Below, piece by piece: positions 8,536-17,180 of a DNA stretch of 64,000 nt (its first letter is position 1; every line of letters starts with the position of its first letter). Source of the stretch: Sphingobacterium sp. ML3W (lineage in GTDB: Bacteria; Bacteroidota; Bacteroidia; Sphingobacteriales; Sphingobacteriaceae). The notes under the pieces are model-generated. The model was not told where the DNA came from. It worked only from the letters and a program-made list of their open reading frames with translations, and made no database searches. The stretch spans positions 1,488,001 to 1,552,000 of the forward strand of contig NZ_CP107036.1 in assembly GCF_029542085.1 (NCBI RefSeq), written 5' to 3'. The position numbers and the translations under genes are program-made.

Positions 8536-9456
8536 TCAATCTATGATATTATGAATTGTCTTTTGGCCAAAATTAGTCTTCTCGCCCACCATTTCGTAAA
8601 TAGTCTCATCAATCATATGACTCATGCTATTTAATGCTAAATCATTGGCTTCTGTCCCGAACGGCTCTTCAATCTCATCGGCAATTGCTTCAAATGCAAC
8701 AAAGGTATAAGCAACAAAAACAACGATAAGGGGCATAAACCAGCCTAAAGTATCAACCAACCCAAAAGGTAGAAGTGAACAATAAATATATACTGTCCGA
8801 TGTAATAGGACACGGTAACTGTATGGAATTGGTGTTGAAACAATCCTTTCACAGCCCCCAACCACGTCCGCAAGCTTATCTAGATTTTCATCAAATCTCG
8901 CCTGCTGAATGGAGTCTATCCTACCCATATCTTTCTCACGTTGCAACCATTCACCCATCATTCGCATCAAAATAACAGGTTTATACTTTGATTCAATAAT
9001 AATTTTCAGGGTAGCAGCATCCAGCCGTTGCCTAAGATCATCATAAGGATCACTTCCTCTTAACTGATGTTTGAGTGCAAATATAAAAGCACTCAACAAT
9101 TGAATAAACTCGTGTAACGTCCCAGGTTCATTCGCAGAACTGTTCCTTAATGTAAGTGCCTGCCGGATTAACGATCTTGAAATATTCAATAAACTGCCCC
9201 ATAGTTTACGTCCTTCCCAAAATCTATCATAACTGGCATTATTGCGAAAGCCCAAAAATAACGCCAGTACAAAACCGAACAACGTAAGTGGTGCTGGATT
9301 AAGAGGTACTTTAAAAGAGAAGATCATGCCATGAAGATAAGCGACTCCAACAGACAATATGAAAAGTAAGATCAAGCGGGGCAATAATGCTGGTAGCACA
9401 GAACCATGCCAAACAAAAAGCATTTTAAACCAATTTTCCTTTTTCCGTATAATCAT
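8536..9456 (-). CDS. bestrophin-family (YneE-type) membrane protein
   Basis: A 306-aa integral membrane protein of the bestrophin/UPF0187 family, anion channel-like proteins with four membrane helices. The start shows the family pattern of a short amphipathic end followed by PRLILLFILSVGVAYLHG, then a second membrane segment with LTLFGFVLALFLGFRNNASYDRFWEGRKLWG, which is the strongest signature. A later pair of membrane helices includes the LPFGLVD stretch. It is convergent with moeB and downstream of the fdhF-like gene by 64 bases, so may be cotranscribed. A link between the channel and the molybdoenzyme is only suggested by proximity. Confidence 0.85.
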   Translation of the reverse strand: MIIRKKENWFKMLFVWHGSVLPALLPRLILLFILSVGVAYLHGMIFSFKVPLNPAPLTLFGFVLALFLGFRNNASYDRFWEGRKLWGSLLNISRSLIRQALTLRNSSANEPGTLHEFIQLLSAFIFALKHQLRGSDPYDDLRQRLDAATLKIIIESKYKPVILMRMMGEWLQREKDMGRIDSIQQARFDENLDKLADVVGGCERIVSTPIPYSYRVLLHRTVYIYCSLLPFGLVDTLGWFMPLIVVFVAYTFVAFEAIADEIEEPFGTEANDLALNSMSHMIDETIYEMVGEKTNFGQKTIHNIID

Positions 9457-9520
9457 AACTCTCGTCTATCCTCAATATAATATATACTATTTTTTATTCG
9501 TTATTACATCTCGCTAATCA

Positions 9521-11914
9521 CTAAGGGCGTTGTATTGCGCCCTGATAAAGCATCTTATCCACCTTTTTGTAAACCTCAGGATCGTGTTTTTTAATTTTTA
9601 TTTTAACATACTTTGAGGCTGGCATATTACTTTCCTTTACAACATTGTTAACTGAAACCAGCACATTCGTCTCCGGAAAATAAGTGACCGTGTTCTTTTC
9701 GGGAATCTGATAGGAGACAATAATAAATAGCGGAGCCACACGTTCGATACCATCATCATAATTAAACAGGTCCACACGTTCACCGGCCTTAAATCCTCCC
9801 TTATCGATATCCGCCTGATTCATAAAAATTACCCTGCGCTCATTTTTAATCCCACGATAACGATCGTCCAATCCATAAATTGTAGTATTGAACTGATCAT
9901 GGGTACGTGTAGTGGCCATCATATATTCATCCATTGCAAGCGTATTGTCAGGTATATCGGTCAGTGTAAAGGGTGCACGGCCACCAAGATCTTTGGCAAA
10001 ATATTGCTTATCACGTGCCGCATTCGGAAGATAAAAACCACCTTTCTGGCGTACTCGGACATTATAATCCTCAAAACCCGGAATACATTGCTCAATATCA
10101 TCCCGAACTGCATCGTAACTATCATGATAACGTTGCCAGTCCACTACCGCCCGCTCGCCTAATGTAGCCATAGCCATCCGGCAGACAATCTGGGTCTCAT
10201 TGATCAGATTCCTAGAAACTGGATCCAGCATACCCTTGGAGTCCTGAACAACACCCATTGAATTCTCAGTGCTGACAATCTGTACCTCTCCATTTACAAT
10301 ATCTTTATCACTTCGACCATATGTAGGTAAAATCAATGCCTCTTTGCCATGGACGAGATGCCCACGATTTAATTTGGTAGAGACTGATACCAATAGATTA
10401 AGTTTGCGTAAGGCATGTGCAGTATAGGTCGTATCTGGTGTTGCTGACAGAAAATTACCACCCATACAGAACATCACCTTGACTTTTTCTTCGTGAATGG
10501 CCTTGATGGCCCGAACAACATCATAACCATGTTTTCGCGGCATCTTAAATCCATAGAAGTTTTCAAGGCGATCCAATTGCTCATCCGTAGGTTTCTCATC
10601 AATCATCATTGTCCTATTTCCCTGAACATTACTATGTCCACGGACCGGACAGACTCCTGCGCCCGGGATTCCTATGCTCCCCTTTAGTAAAAGTATATTT
10701 AGAATCTCACGGATCATGTCCACGCCATTGGGCTGCTGTGTCAGTCCCATTCCCCAACAGAAAATAATACGCTTTTTAAAAGCTAAGGTGGCAGCGGCCT
10801 CATACAATGCCTCCTTGGATACACCTGAAAGCGAAGCCAGCTCAGCCAGATTATAGTTATCAAACTGCTTTAGAAAATCTTCATATCCTACCGTTTTTTC
10901 CTGAATGAATGGTGCATCGAATACTGTACCTGAGCTTTTCTTCTCAAACTCGATCAATAGAAGTTCCAGGGCTTTCAATAATGCCATATCACCATTGATC
11001 TTTACCGGTAGATAGAGATCCGCCAGCTGTGTTCCCCCATGTAGAATCGCACCGACACTCTGCGGATTAATAAAACCCATTAGTCCAGCTTCTGGCAGAG
11101 GATTGATCGCAATGATCTTTGCCCCGTTTTGCCTTCCTTTTGCCAAGGCGCTCATCATACGCGGTGCATTGGTCCCCGGATTCTGCCCAATAATGACGAT
11201 AACCTCTGCATTGTAAAAATCTTCCAACGTTACCGTCCCCTTGCCGATACCTATCGTAGGACGCAAGGCTGAACCCGAGGTCTCGTGACACATATTTGAA
11301 CAGTCAGGCATATTATTGGTTCCAAACTCTTTAGCGAATAACTGATACACAAATGACGCTTCATTACTCGTTCTTCCGGAAGTATAAAACGCAGCTTCAT
11401 CCGGCGATTCAAGCGCATTGAGATGCTCAGCTATTTTCTTAAAAGCATTATCCCAACTTATTGGCTGGTAATGGGTCGCTCCCTGAGGCAAATACATCGG
11501 GTCGGTAAGCCTTCCCATCTTACCAATCTGATAATCGTCAAGTTTAGCGAGATCAAACACACTATTTTGTTTGAAAAACTCTGGTGTAACCCGCTTACTA
11601 GTCGCTTCCTCCGCAAGCGCCTTAGCTCCATTTTCACAGTATTCTCCTAGTACGGAACGTTCATCATCAGGATCAGGCCACGCACAACTTGGACAGTCAA
11701 AACCTCCTTTTTGGTTCATTTTGAACAACGCCCGCATCCCTCGGATAGCTGCCTTCTCCTCAAATAAATCACTGAAAGCCGCCATTACTGCCGGAATACC
11801 TGCAGCAGATTTTTCAACATGTGTGAGCTTTAGATCAAGTAATCTATAGGGATTCTCCGCGTTAGGTTCCTTTTTCAATTCTTTCTCTACTCCTTTTTTA
11901 TCAAATTCTTCCAT
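9521..11914 (-). CDS. FdhF/YdeP-family molybdopterin oxidoreductase (formate dehydrogenase H-like)
   Basis: A 797-aa MGD-dependent oxidoreductase of the FdhF/YdeP group, at the upper end of the usual 750-800 aa. Near residue 75 is the FDCPSCAWPDP motif that marks this subgroup. The molybdopterin domain has TSGRTSNEASF, the NMCHETSGSAL stretch (the Cys is a candidate Mo ligand), IGQNPGTNAPRM, and MGLTQQPNGVDMI. The C-terminal MGD-binding domain contains TTRTHDQFNT and DRYRGI. It is not a selenoprotein: no in-frame TGA. Related proteins contribute to acid resistance or act as orphan formate dehydrogenases; the substrate here is not known. FdhD and a small conserved protein are encoded directly upstream, as expected for a loaded molybdoenzyme. 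Confidence 0.9.
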   Translation of the reverse strand: MEEFDKKGVEKELKKEPNAENPYRLLDLKLTHVEKSAAGIPAVMAAFSDLFEEKAAIRGMRALFKMNQKGGFDCPSCAWPDPDDERSVLGEYCENGAKALAEEATSKRVTPEFFKQNSVFDLAKLDDYQIGKMGRLTDPMYLPQGATHYQPISWDNAFKKIAEHLNALESPDEAAFYTSGRTSNEASFVYQLFAKEFGTNNMPDCSNMCHETSGSALRPTIGIGKGTVTLEDFYNAEVIVIIGQNPGTNAPRMMSALAKGRQNGAKIIAINPLPEAGLMGFINPQSVGAILHGGTQLADLYLPVKINGDMALLKALELLLIEFEKKSSGTVFDAPFIQEKTVGYEDFLKQFDNYNLAELASLSGVSKEALYEAAATLAFKKRIIFCWGMGLTQQPNGVDMIREILNILLLKGSIGIPGAGVCPVRGHSNVQGNRTMMIDEKPTDEQLDRLENFYGFKMPRKHGYDVVRAIKAIHEEKVKVMFCMGGNFLSATPDTTYTAHALRKLNLLVSVSTKLNRGHLVHGKEALILPTYGRSDKDIVNGEVQIVSTENSMGVVQDSKGMLDPVSRNLINETQIVCRMAMATLGERAVVDWQRYHDSYDAVRDDIEQCIPGFEDYNVRVRQKGGFYLPNAARDKQYFAKDLGGRAPFTLTDIPDNTLAMDEYMMATTRTHDQFNTTIYGLDDRYRGIKNERRVIFMNQADIDKGGFKAGERVDLFNYDDGIERVAPLFIIVSYQIPEKNTVTYFPETNVLVSVNNVVKESNMPASKYVKIKIKKHDPEVYKKVDKMLYQGAIQRP

Positions 11915-11945
11915 AACCTACGATATTTATTTGATATTTAAATGA

Positions 11946-12296
11946 TTAGCAATTAAGATTTGGATTTGGATAATTATCACTTTGATCCTCAACCGTGTTA
12001 TCAATACATACAAAATCCTTTTCGATCAAAAGTTTCACTTCTCCAGCCTGCCCATTAAAACCCACTATTTCCGTTGTTGCCAGCTCTTCGACCATATGTT
12101 TGGGAACTCCTAGCACAACGCTATCCTCGACAAAACTTGCAGTTAGCTCCCGACCATCTATTTGTTCTATCTTGTAAATAAATGGTCTTCCGATAAATGA
12201 TGTAACACTCGATACAACACCATTTTTGCCTAACTCAGCTACTTCAGACTGTGTCAGGCGATATCTTACCGAATTATCTTTAATTCTTATTTTCAT
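11946..12296 (-). CDS. small conserved protein of FdhF/FdhD locus (DUF7009-like)
   Basis: A 116-aa soluble protein starting MKIRIKDNSVRYRLTQSEV; the longer frame to 12332 adds 12 residues without support, so I take the ATG at 12296. The end carries IEKDFVCID and SDNYPNPN. I recall similar small proteins next to fdhD and fdhF in other Bacteroidota, under a DUF7009 label, but I cannot confirm the name here. It sits 32 bases from fdhF and is codirectional with fdhD. A role in maturation or regulation of the molybdoenzyme is inferred from context only. Confidence 0.7.
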   Translation of the reverse strand: MKIRIKDNSVRYRLTQSEVAELGKNGVVSSVTSFIGRPFIYKIEQIDGRELTASFVEDSVVLGVPKHMVEELATTEIVGFNGQAGEVKLLIEKDFVCIDNTVEDQSDNYPNPNLNC

Positions 12297-12419
12297 TTTT
12301 ACTTTTTTTAAAGCACATTTACAATGCCGCATTTTCTATCACCGATAAACACACATACTCAATTTTTATAACCTAATAAAAATTATCCCTGGCAATGAAT
12401 GTAAACTGCACTGAACTTA

Positions 12420-13292
12420 TCATTCTTTCTCGATTTTAAGATTGTTTCCCTTATGATAAATATTAAACCGATGATCACGGAGAAATCCTAGCAAAGTAAT
12501 ATCAAATTCTTTGGCTAAATCTATTGCCAGACTCGAGGGTGCACCTATTGCTGCCACAATAGAAATACCAGCCATAGCTGCTTTCTGAATAAGCTCAAAA
12601 CTTGCTCTACCACTTAATAGAAGAATACTATTCTCCAACGGCAGTTTGTTGGTAAGCAAAGCATGACCAATGAGTTTATCCAAGGCATTGTGTCTGCCAA
12701 CATCTTCCCGAAGGGCAAGCAGATTTCCATCCAAATCAAAAATACCGGAAGCATGAATTCCACCGGTAGCACTGAAATTATTCTGAAAAGTCTGCAACTT
12801 CTCTGATAATTGATAGAGAACATGAACGGATATCCCCCGTTCTTCCCGCATCTGCAGATCAAATATGCTCACAGTCCGTATTGATTCAATAGACCCTTTT
12901 CCGCAAACTCCACAGCTGGAAGTCGTATAAAAGTTTCTATCCGCTTTCATCAGTTGAGGTATAAAATTTTCCATCAGCTCAACCGTCACAATATTTTCAC
13001 TATTTCTAGAACATAATACCTCCGAATGACCGATAGCCTTGATCTGATGATTACTCGAGATAATACCCTCAGTAAAAAGAAAACCTGCGGCTAGTTCACT
13101 ATCATTACCCGGGGTACGCATCGTAACAGACACATTCTTAAGCACCATCTCTCCTCCCAGATCATATAATAATCTAATTTCAAGCGGTTCTTCAATGGCA
13201 ATATCATCCAAATAAGAAAAACTACTCAGGCCCTTCATTTTAACAATCTCGATCTTCCTGACCGATTTATTTTCCTGTAAATCCGCTTTCAT
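12420..13292 (-). CDS. fdhD: formate dehydrogenase accessory sulfurtransferase FdhD
   Basis: Transfers sulfur from a cysteine desulfurase to the molybdenum centre of formate dehydrogenase-type enzymes, a step needed for their activity. The 290-aa protein shows the family pattern: MRTPGNDSELAAGFLFTEG near residue 60, the sulfur-carrying loop SSCGVCGKGSIE with its CxxC near residue 130, GGIHASGIFD, and EDVGRHNALDKLIG. Its target should be the FdhF-like enzyme encoded just downstream on the same strand. Upstream moaE is on the same strand 67 bases away. Confidence 0.95.
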   Translation of the reverse strand: MKADLQENKSVRKIEIVKMKGLSSFSYLDDIAIEEPLEIRLLYDLGGEMVLKNVSVTMRTPGNDSELAAGFLFTEGIISSNHQIKAIGHSEVLCSRNSENIVTVELMENFIPQLMKADRNFYTTSSCGVCGKGSIESIRTVSIFDLQMREERGISVHVLYQLSEKLQTFQNNFSATGGIHASGIFDLDGNLLALREDVGRHNALDKLIGHALLTNKLPLENSILLLSGRASFELIQKAAMAGISIVAAIGAPSSLAIDLAKEFDITLLGFLRDHRFNIYHKGNNLKIEKE

Positions 13293-13359
13293 TTCACAAT
13301 AACGCTAGTTAACTAAAAATAAACCCTCATATTAAATATACGAAATTATGCATCCATAA

Positions 13360-13776
13360 TTAGGGATGCGCGGCAACCCATTCAGCACCATTTTCAAAGA
13401 TCTCCTTCTTCCAGATGGGAACACGTTGTTTAGTGGTATCAATAATATATCGACATGCATCAAAAACTTTATCGCGGTGACCTGCATTAACCACAATAAT
13501 CACGGCAACGTCAGTCGGATACAAAATTCCTATACGATGATGAACGACTACATTCCTTACAGAAAACTGCGCGATAGCAGCTTCCGCTATTTTTCTTATT
13601 TCGTTAATCGCCATCGGTTTATAACATTCAAATTCTAAACGCAGAACACGTTCCCCGTTTGTCATATCCCGAACATTGCCAATAAAAATAGCATTTCCTC
13701 CGCTTCTCGGATCCTCTGTAAGAGCTAGACAATCCGTTATATCCAATTTATCCGCTGTAATTCTAATATCAATCAT
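13360..13776 (-). CDS. moaE: molybdopterin synthase catalytic subunit MoaE
   Basis: Large subunit of molybdopterin synthase; with thiocarboxylated MoaD it converts cyclic pyranopterin monophosphate to molybdopterin. The protein has FIGNVRDMTNGERVLRLEFE, VVHHRIGILYPTDVAV, and the active-site lysine region TTKQRVPIWKKEIFENGAEWV. I choose the ATG at 13776 (MIDIRIT), which gives 138 aa and begins 4 bases after the moaD stop; the longer frame to 13791 would overlap moaD. Confidence 0.95.
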   Translation of the reverse strand: MIDIRITADKLDITDCLALTEDPRSGGNAIFIGNVRDMTNGERVLRLEFECYKPMAINEIRKIAEAAIAQFSVRNVVVHHRIGILYPTDVAVIIVVNAGHRDKVFDACRYIIDTTKQRVPIWKKEIFENGAEWVAAHP

Positions 13777-13780
13777 ATCG

Positions 13781-14029
13781 CTATCCTCCACTTACTGGTG
13801 GTATCAAAGCAATCTCATCGCTGCTTTCAATGATGCGATCGCCTTCGGCATACTCCTCATTGACGGCAATAAAAAAAGATTTTAATTGCTTTAATTGAGG
13901 AAAATCTGTTTCCAATATATGACTCAATTGTCCAACAGAAATTCCTTCCATTACGACAATTTCTTTTTCTGCTGCGCCCAAAATATCTTTTGTAATTCCA
14001 AAAGCTAATATGTTAAGTTTCATGTGCAT
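13781..14029 (-). CDS. moaD: molybdopterin synthase sulfur-carrier subunit MoaD
   Basis: Ubiquitin-like sulfur carrier of molybdopterin synthase, 82 aa, ending in the required double glycine (PPVSGG), which is adenylated by MoeB and then thiocarboxylated. The beta-grasp features LNILAFGITKDILG and DEIALIPPVSGG are visible. An ATG two codons in (14023) is an equally good start. First gene of the minus-strand half of the locus and tightly linked to moaE. Confidence 0.92.
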   Translation of the reverse strand: MHMKLNILAFGITKDILGAAEKEIVVMEGISVGQLSHILETDFPQLKQLKSFFIAVNEEYAEGDRIIESSDEIALIPPVSGG

Positions 14030-14380
14030 CTATTTGTACATAAATTTACCAATTCAAAATGTCCCAAATCTTGCTGGATAATTTATTTACAATATTAGTC
14101 ATTTTAAATAGTCAACCTGACGTGCCAATTTAAAAGACTGTATAATGATTCGTGAAAAAAATAACACATATTGTGTATCTAAAAAGCAAAACGAAAAACT
14201 ACAGCTAAATTTGGAAAACACCGCAACGGTCATATAATTTCTTTCATATTTGGCTAACAGAGACTGAATTTATTTACATGTTTTACATAGAGAAGCTGCC
14301 TATGAGATATATAGATATAAAATATATAAATAAGAGGAATGTTCGGCTATACCCGGAGTTAGGAAACTAAATAAAAACGA
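14030..14380. other. intergenic region between moaD and GAF gene
   Basis: About 350 AT-rich bases between divergent genes. It must contain the promoter of the minus-strand moaD operon and that of the GAF gene, but I see no convincing promoter match, hairpin or repeat. Confidence 0.4.
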
Positions 14381-14878
14381 ATGGATAAAAACCACAAATG
14401 GAGTGAACAGCCGGATGCTTCACCCCTTTTCTCCAAATATATGAATACCTGTAAAAAGATACTGGAGAAGCTATGTCTACACACACATATGGAAACATTG
14501 ATCATTCATAGAAAAATAAATGAAAAGCTATCCTTCTGGTATCGATACGATGCATTAGTTCATAAACTTACAATCGGATCAGACGAGGATTATAATATCT
14601 GCAATAATATCCAATATGAACGTGATCCAATTGTCATTGAAGATGCAGAATCCTGCGAAAATTTAGGCTGGAAGAATTTGCTGCTTCACAATAATATAAG
14701 GAGCTATATTTCATATCCTTTCACAGACAAAGATGGTGGCGAGCTTGGATATTTATTTTTTATAAATACGAACCCAATGTTCAGGGATAAATCTATCTCA
14801 AGTGATATGCTGAATTTTTGCTGTGATCTAATTGCGATCAATTTTACCTCAATATGGGATATACCAGACAGTATATAA
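14381..14878 (+). CDS. stand-alone GAF-like sensor protein
   Basis: A 165-aa soluble protein whose whole length matches the N-terminal sensor part of the histidine kinase at 27834-29012: both share KILE(K/R)LC, a METxIIHRK stretch, WxRYDA, DxxPIVIxDxxxCEN, and (S)YISxPFxDKDGxxLGxLFF. The fold is most probably GAF-like. It lacks any kinase, HTH or output domain and stops just where the kinase's dimerisation helix would begin. It may be a truncated kinase or a free sensor that modulates its paralog. Start ATG at 14381 mirrors the MDK start of the kinase. Confidence 0.7.
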   Translation: MDKNHKWSEQPDASPLFSKYMNTCKKILEKLCLHTHMETLIIHRKINEKLSFWYRYDALVHKLTIGSDEDYNICNNIQYERDPIVIEDAESCENLGWKNLLLHNNIRSYISYPFTDKDGGELGYLFFINTNPMFRDKSISSDMLNFCCDLIAINFTSIWDIPDSI

Positions 14879-15035
14879 AATATAAATGCATATTTTAACT
14901 ATACACCTAATCAATAGCATATTATTAAAAACCTTAATAGAAAAATCAATACAATAATCTGTAAAAGAGGTCGAATTAGCATTGGATTCATTCCTTTAAA
15001 AAAATGAATATTTACAATTGATAACAATAAAAATT

Positions 15036-15992
15036 ATGGCAACAAAAAATCCCTCATATACACATATGAGATCTCAGAATGTCACTGATTATCCAAATAA
15101 CAATACCTTTTTTCTTGTTTGGAACTTTAAAGAAAACATCACTCCATCAAAAATACAAGCTGTTTTCCAACGTGTTTGTGCTTTGGTGATCAATTTAAAC
15201 AATTCAGCATTGGACCGCTTTCCAAATTCAAGAGCAAGTTGCGTGATGGGGATCGGATACGAGGCCTGGATAAAATTGGAGCTCCCAAAACCATTACCAA
15301 AAGAATTAAAAAAATTTGAAGAGATCAGAGGAATAAAACATACCGCGGTAAGTACACCTGGTGATCTCCATTTTCATATCCGTGCAGATGAAAAAAGTTA
15401 CGCCTATGATGTGGCCAATATAATTTCCGATCTTATGAAAGATATTGCGCAATGTCATGTCGAGGTTCAGGGTTTCAGATATTGGGATAGCCGCTCGATT
15501 TTAGGCTTTGTCGACGGAACTGAAAATCCTCACGGCCAGGACCGAGAATATTTTGCGCTCATTGATGAAGTAGATCCTTCATATCGAGGGGGCAGCTACT
15601 TATTCGTTCAGAAATATATCCATAATCTCGATGCTTGGAAAGAACTTTCCATAAAGGAGCAAGAAAACGTCATCGGAAGATCCAAAGAACAGGATATTGA
15701 GATGGATGACCAGACAAAACCCGCTAATTCGCATAGTGCACTCGCAAACATCGGTGACGATTTAAAAATAGTACGGGACAATATGCCCTTTGGAAGTGTT
15801 ACCTCGAATGAAATGGGAACTTACTTTATCTGCTATGCCAGCACTTTCACAACTGTAGAAAAAATGCTTACCAATATGTTTGTCGGTAATCCACCTGGAA
15901 ATTATGACCGTATACTGGATTTTAGTACCACTGTAACCGGAACGCTCTTTTTCGCCCCTTCAATCGACATGCTCGATAGTTTCTCTGCATAA
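15036..15992 (+). CDS. DyP-type heme peroxidase (YfeX-like)
   Basis: Dye-decolorising-type peroxidase of about 318 aa. The catalytic GxxDG signature is present as GFVDGTENPHG near residue 165, and the proximal heme-ligand histidine is in KPANSHSAL near residue 235; the C-terminal half has the family MFVGNPPGNYDRILDFS block. No twin-arginine or other signal peptide is seen, so it is cytoplasmic like YfeX rather than exported like EfeB. A TTG 18 bases upstream opens the frame, but ATG at 15036 is the natural start. No encapsulin or iron-uptake gene is adjacent. A hairpin follows 46 bases past the stop. Confidence 0.92.
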   Translation: MATKNPSYTHMRSQNVTDYPNNNTFFLVWNFKENITPSKIQAVFQRVCALVINLNNSALDRFPNSRASCVMGIGYEAWIKLELPKPLPKELKKFEEIRGIKHTAVSTPGDLHFHIRADEKSYAYDVANIISDLMKDIAQCHVEVQGFRYWDSRSILGFVDGTENPHGQDREYFALIDEVDPSYRGGSYLFVQKYIHNLDAWKELSIKEQENVIGRSKEQDIEMDDQTKPANSHSALANIGDDLKIVRDNMPFGSVTSNEMGTYFICYASTFTTVEKMLTNMFVGNPPGNYDRILDFSTTVTGTLFFAPSIDMLDSFSA

Positions 15993-16037
15993 AAAAATGC
16001 ATTGCTCTTATTCCTAAAAGATGTCGAAAGCATAAAT

Positions 16038-16079
16038 AGTCAAGAAGAAACAATAGCCTAAACTTATTTCTTCTTGACT
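16038..16079 (+). terminator. hairpin terminator after DyP peroxidase
   Basis: A perfect 13-bp inverted repeat (16038-16050 with 16067-16079) with a 16-nt loop begins 46 bases after the peroxidase stop. Confidence 0.65.
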
Positions 16080-16527
16080 GTTTAGATCAGCTTCCTTAAT
16101 GACCACAGTCCTTAGTAAAATTAACCCCACAACCCCTATTCTGCACATTGATATTTAAAAATATGCTATACTGGCTCTAAATATCGGATTTAAGTAATAA
16201 AAATCATGATTAACAAAACATAAAGTATTAACAATCAAGATATCTATATTATAATTTTATACCATAAACAACATTCAAAAAATCTGTTAGGATCAATGTT
16301 AAAAGATTATAAATGAGAAATTGGCATATATTCCTCCAAATATTTCTGTGGAATATGTGAAATGCACAAGGGGTAGCTATAGGTTCAACCATAATCTCCT
16401 CTAAACCTAGTTCTGGAGATGTGAAACCAATTCTCTTTATCATAATTCAATTGATTGCCACGGAGCTGTTGAATAGAAATTTAACTATTTAAGATTAGAA
16501 ATTTTAACAACTTTAAAATTTGGACAG
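16080..16527. other. intergenic region, no convincing gene
   Basis: AT-rich. A 64-codon minus-strand frame at 16249-16443 shows no recognisable motif and no conserved start context; I do not call it. Nothing else structured was seen. Confidence 0.4.
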
Positions 16528-16704
16528 ATGACAACAGCACTATTAATCAAATTATTTATGATATGGATTCCATTCTATGTTGTGGTTATATATCTATTTT
16601 TTCCGATTAGAAAAGGACATACCCGAACTTCTACTCACTCCAAAAAGAAAATTAGTGCAGTGATATCCCAAAAGGAACTCGAGCAGAAATATATCAGGCA
16701 CTGA
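16528..16704 (+). CDS. small single-pass membrane protein (58 aa)
   Basis: A short ORF from ATG 16528 to TGA 16704. It begins with about 22 hydrophobic residues (LIKLFMIWIPFYVVVIYLFF) followed by a basic cytoplasmic-looking tail rich in Lys, Arg and Ser. The hydrophobic-then-basic layout resembles genuine small membrane proteins and a stem-loop follows, so I consider it real with moderate confidence. No family is recognised. Confidence 0.5.
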   Translation: MTTALLIKLFMIWIPFYVVVIYLFFPIRKGHTRTSTHSKKKISAVISQKELEQKYIRH

Positions 16705-16776
16705 GCTTTCGTTTAGTGTGCCGACTGTCCAATCAAGCTACTAACATCGTTCTTTTTTTATATATGTTTTTTGGTT

Positions 16777-16814
16777 AACCTGTACGCTTTTTGAAATATA
16801 GAAGCGTATGGGTT
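16777..16814 (+). terminator. imperfect hairpin after small membrane protein
   Basis: Stem of 4 plus 7 bp interrupted by a symmetric TG/TG internal loop (16777-16789 with 16802-16814). It lies 72 bases past the 58-aa ORF. Confidence 0.4.
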
Positions 16815-16917
16815 TATTTGGTTAGTTATCGTCCCAAAAAGCTATTTAATAGGCAAAAGAATCTTATTTCTATCAATCCCAAGCTAAGAAATGCATTCAC
16901 TTAAAATTAATATCAAA

Positions 16918-17094
16918 ATGGAAAATTCAAATAACTCAAAGATCTAATTAAAGATGCAGAAACTGAAGCCTTAGCCTTCTATGAAAAAGGGAATAAATCC
17001 GCAACAACTAGGCTAAGGCAACGCTCTTCAGCAAACCAAAACAATTGCCCAGGAAATCCGAAACGATGTAACTGCCATTAAAAATTCTAAATAA
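16918..17094 (+). pseudogene. decayed histone H1-like (Hc1-type) small gene
   Basis: Read with two frame changes, this stretch recreates the small lysine-rich Hc1-like protein common in Bacteroidota: an MEN start, then DLIKDAETEALAFYEKGNKS and ATTRLR in a second frame, then ALQQTKTIAQEIRNDVTAI and KNSK back in the first frame, ending with TAA at 17092. The first break is near 16926 and is accompanied by a stop codon; the second is near 17015. A strong terminator follows directly, as expected behind a formerly expressed gene. The assignment rests on remembered family sequences. Confidence 0.65.
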
Positions 17095-17108
17095 ATCGAT
17101 TTTTATAA

Positions 17109-17147
17109 GATAAACCCCGTTTATCAAAATAGCAAATGGGGTTTATC
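17109..17147 (+). terminator. hairpin terminator
   Basis: Perfect 10-bp stem (17109-17118 with 17138-17147) containing four G:C pairs, 19-nt loop. It sits between the Hc1-like relic and the converging AraC gene and may serve both. Confidence 0.65.
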
Positions 17148-17180
17148 TTGAGTATGGTCACTTACGAATTCTACTAATCT

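Noticed and set aside
9521..11914. Selenocysteine in the FdhF-like protein
   Set aside because: No in-frame TGA in the reading frame; the active-site position is read as Cys.
16249..16443. 64-codon minus-strand frame
   Set aside because: No recognisable motif and no sensible start or stop context in an AT-rich gap.
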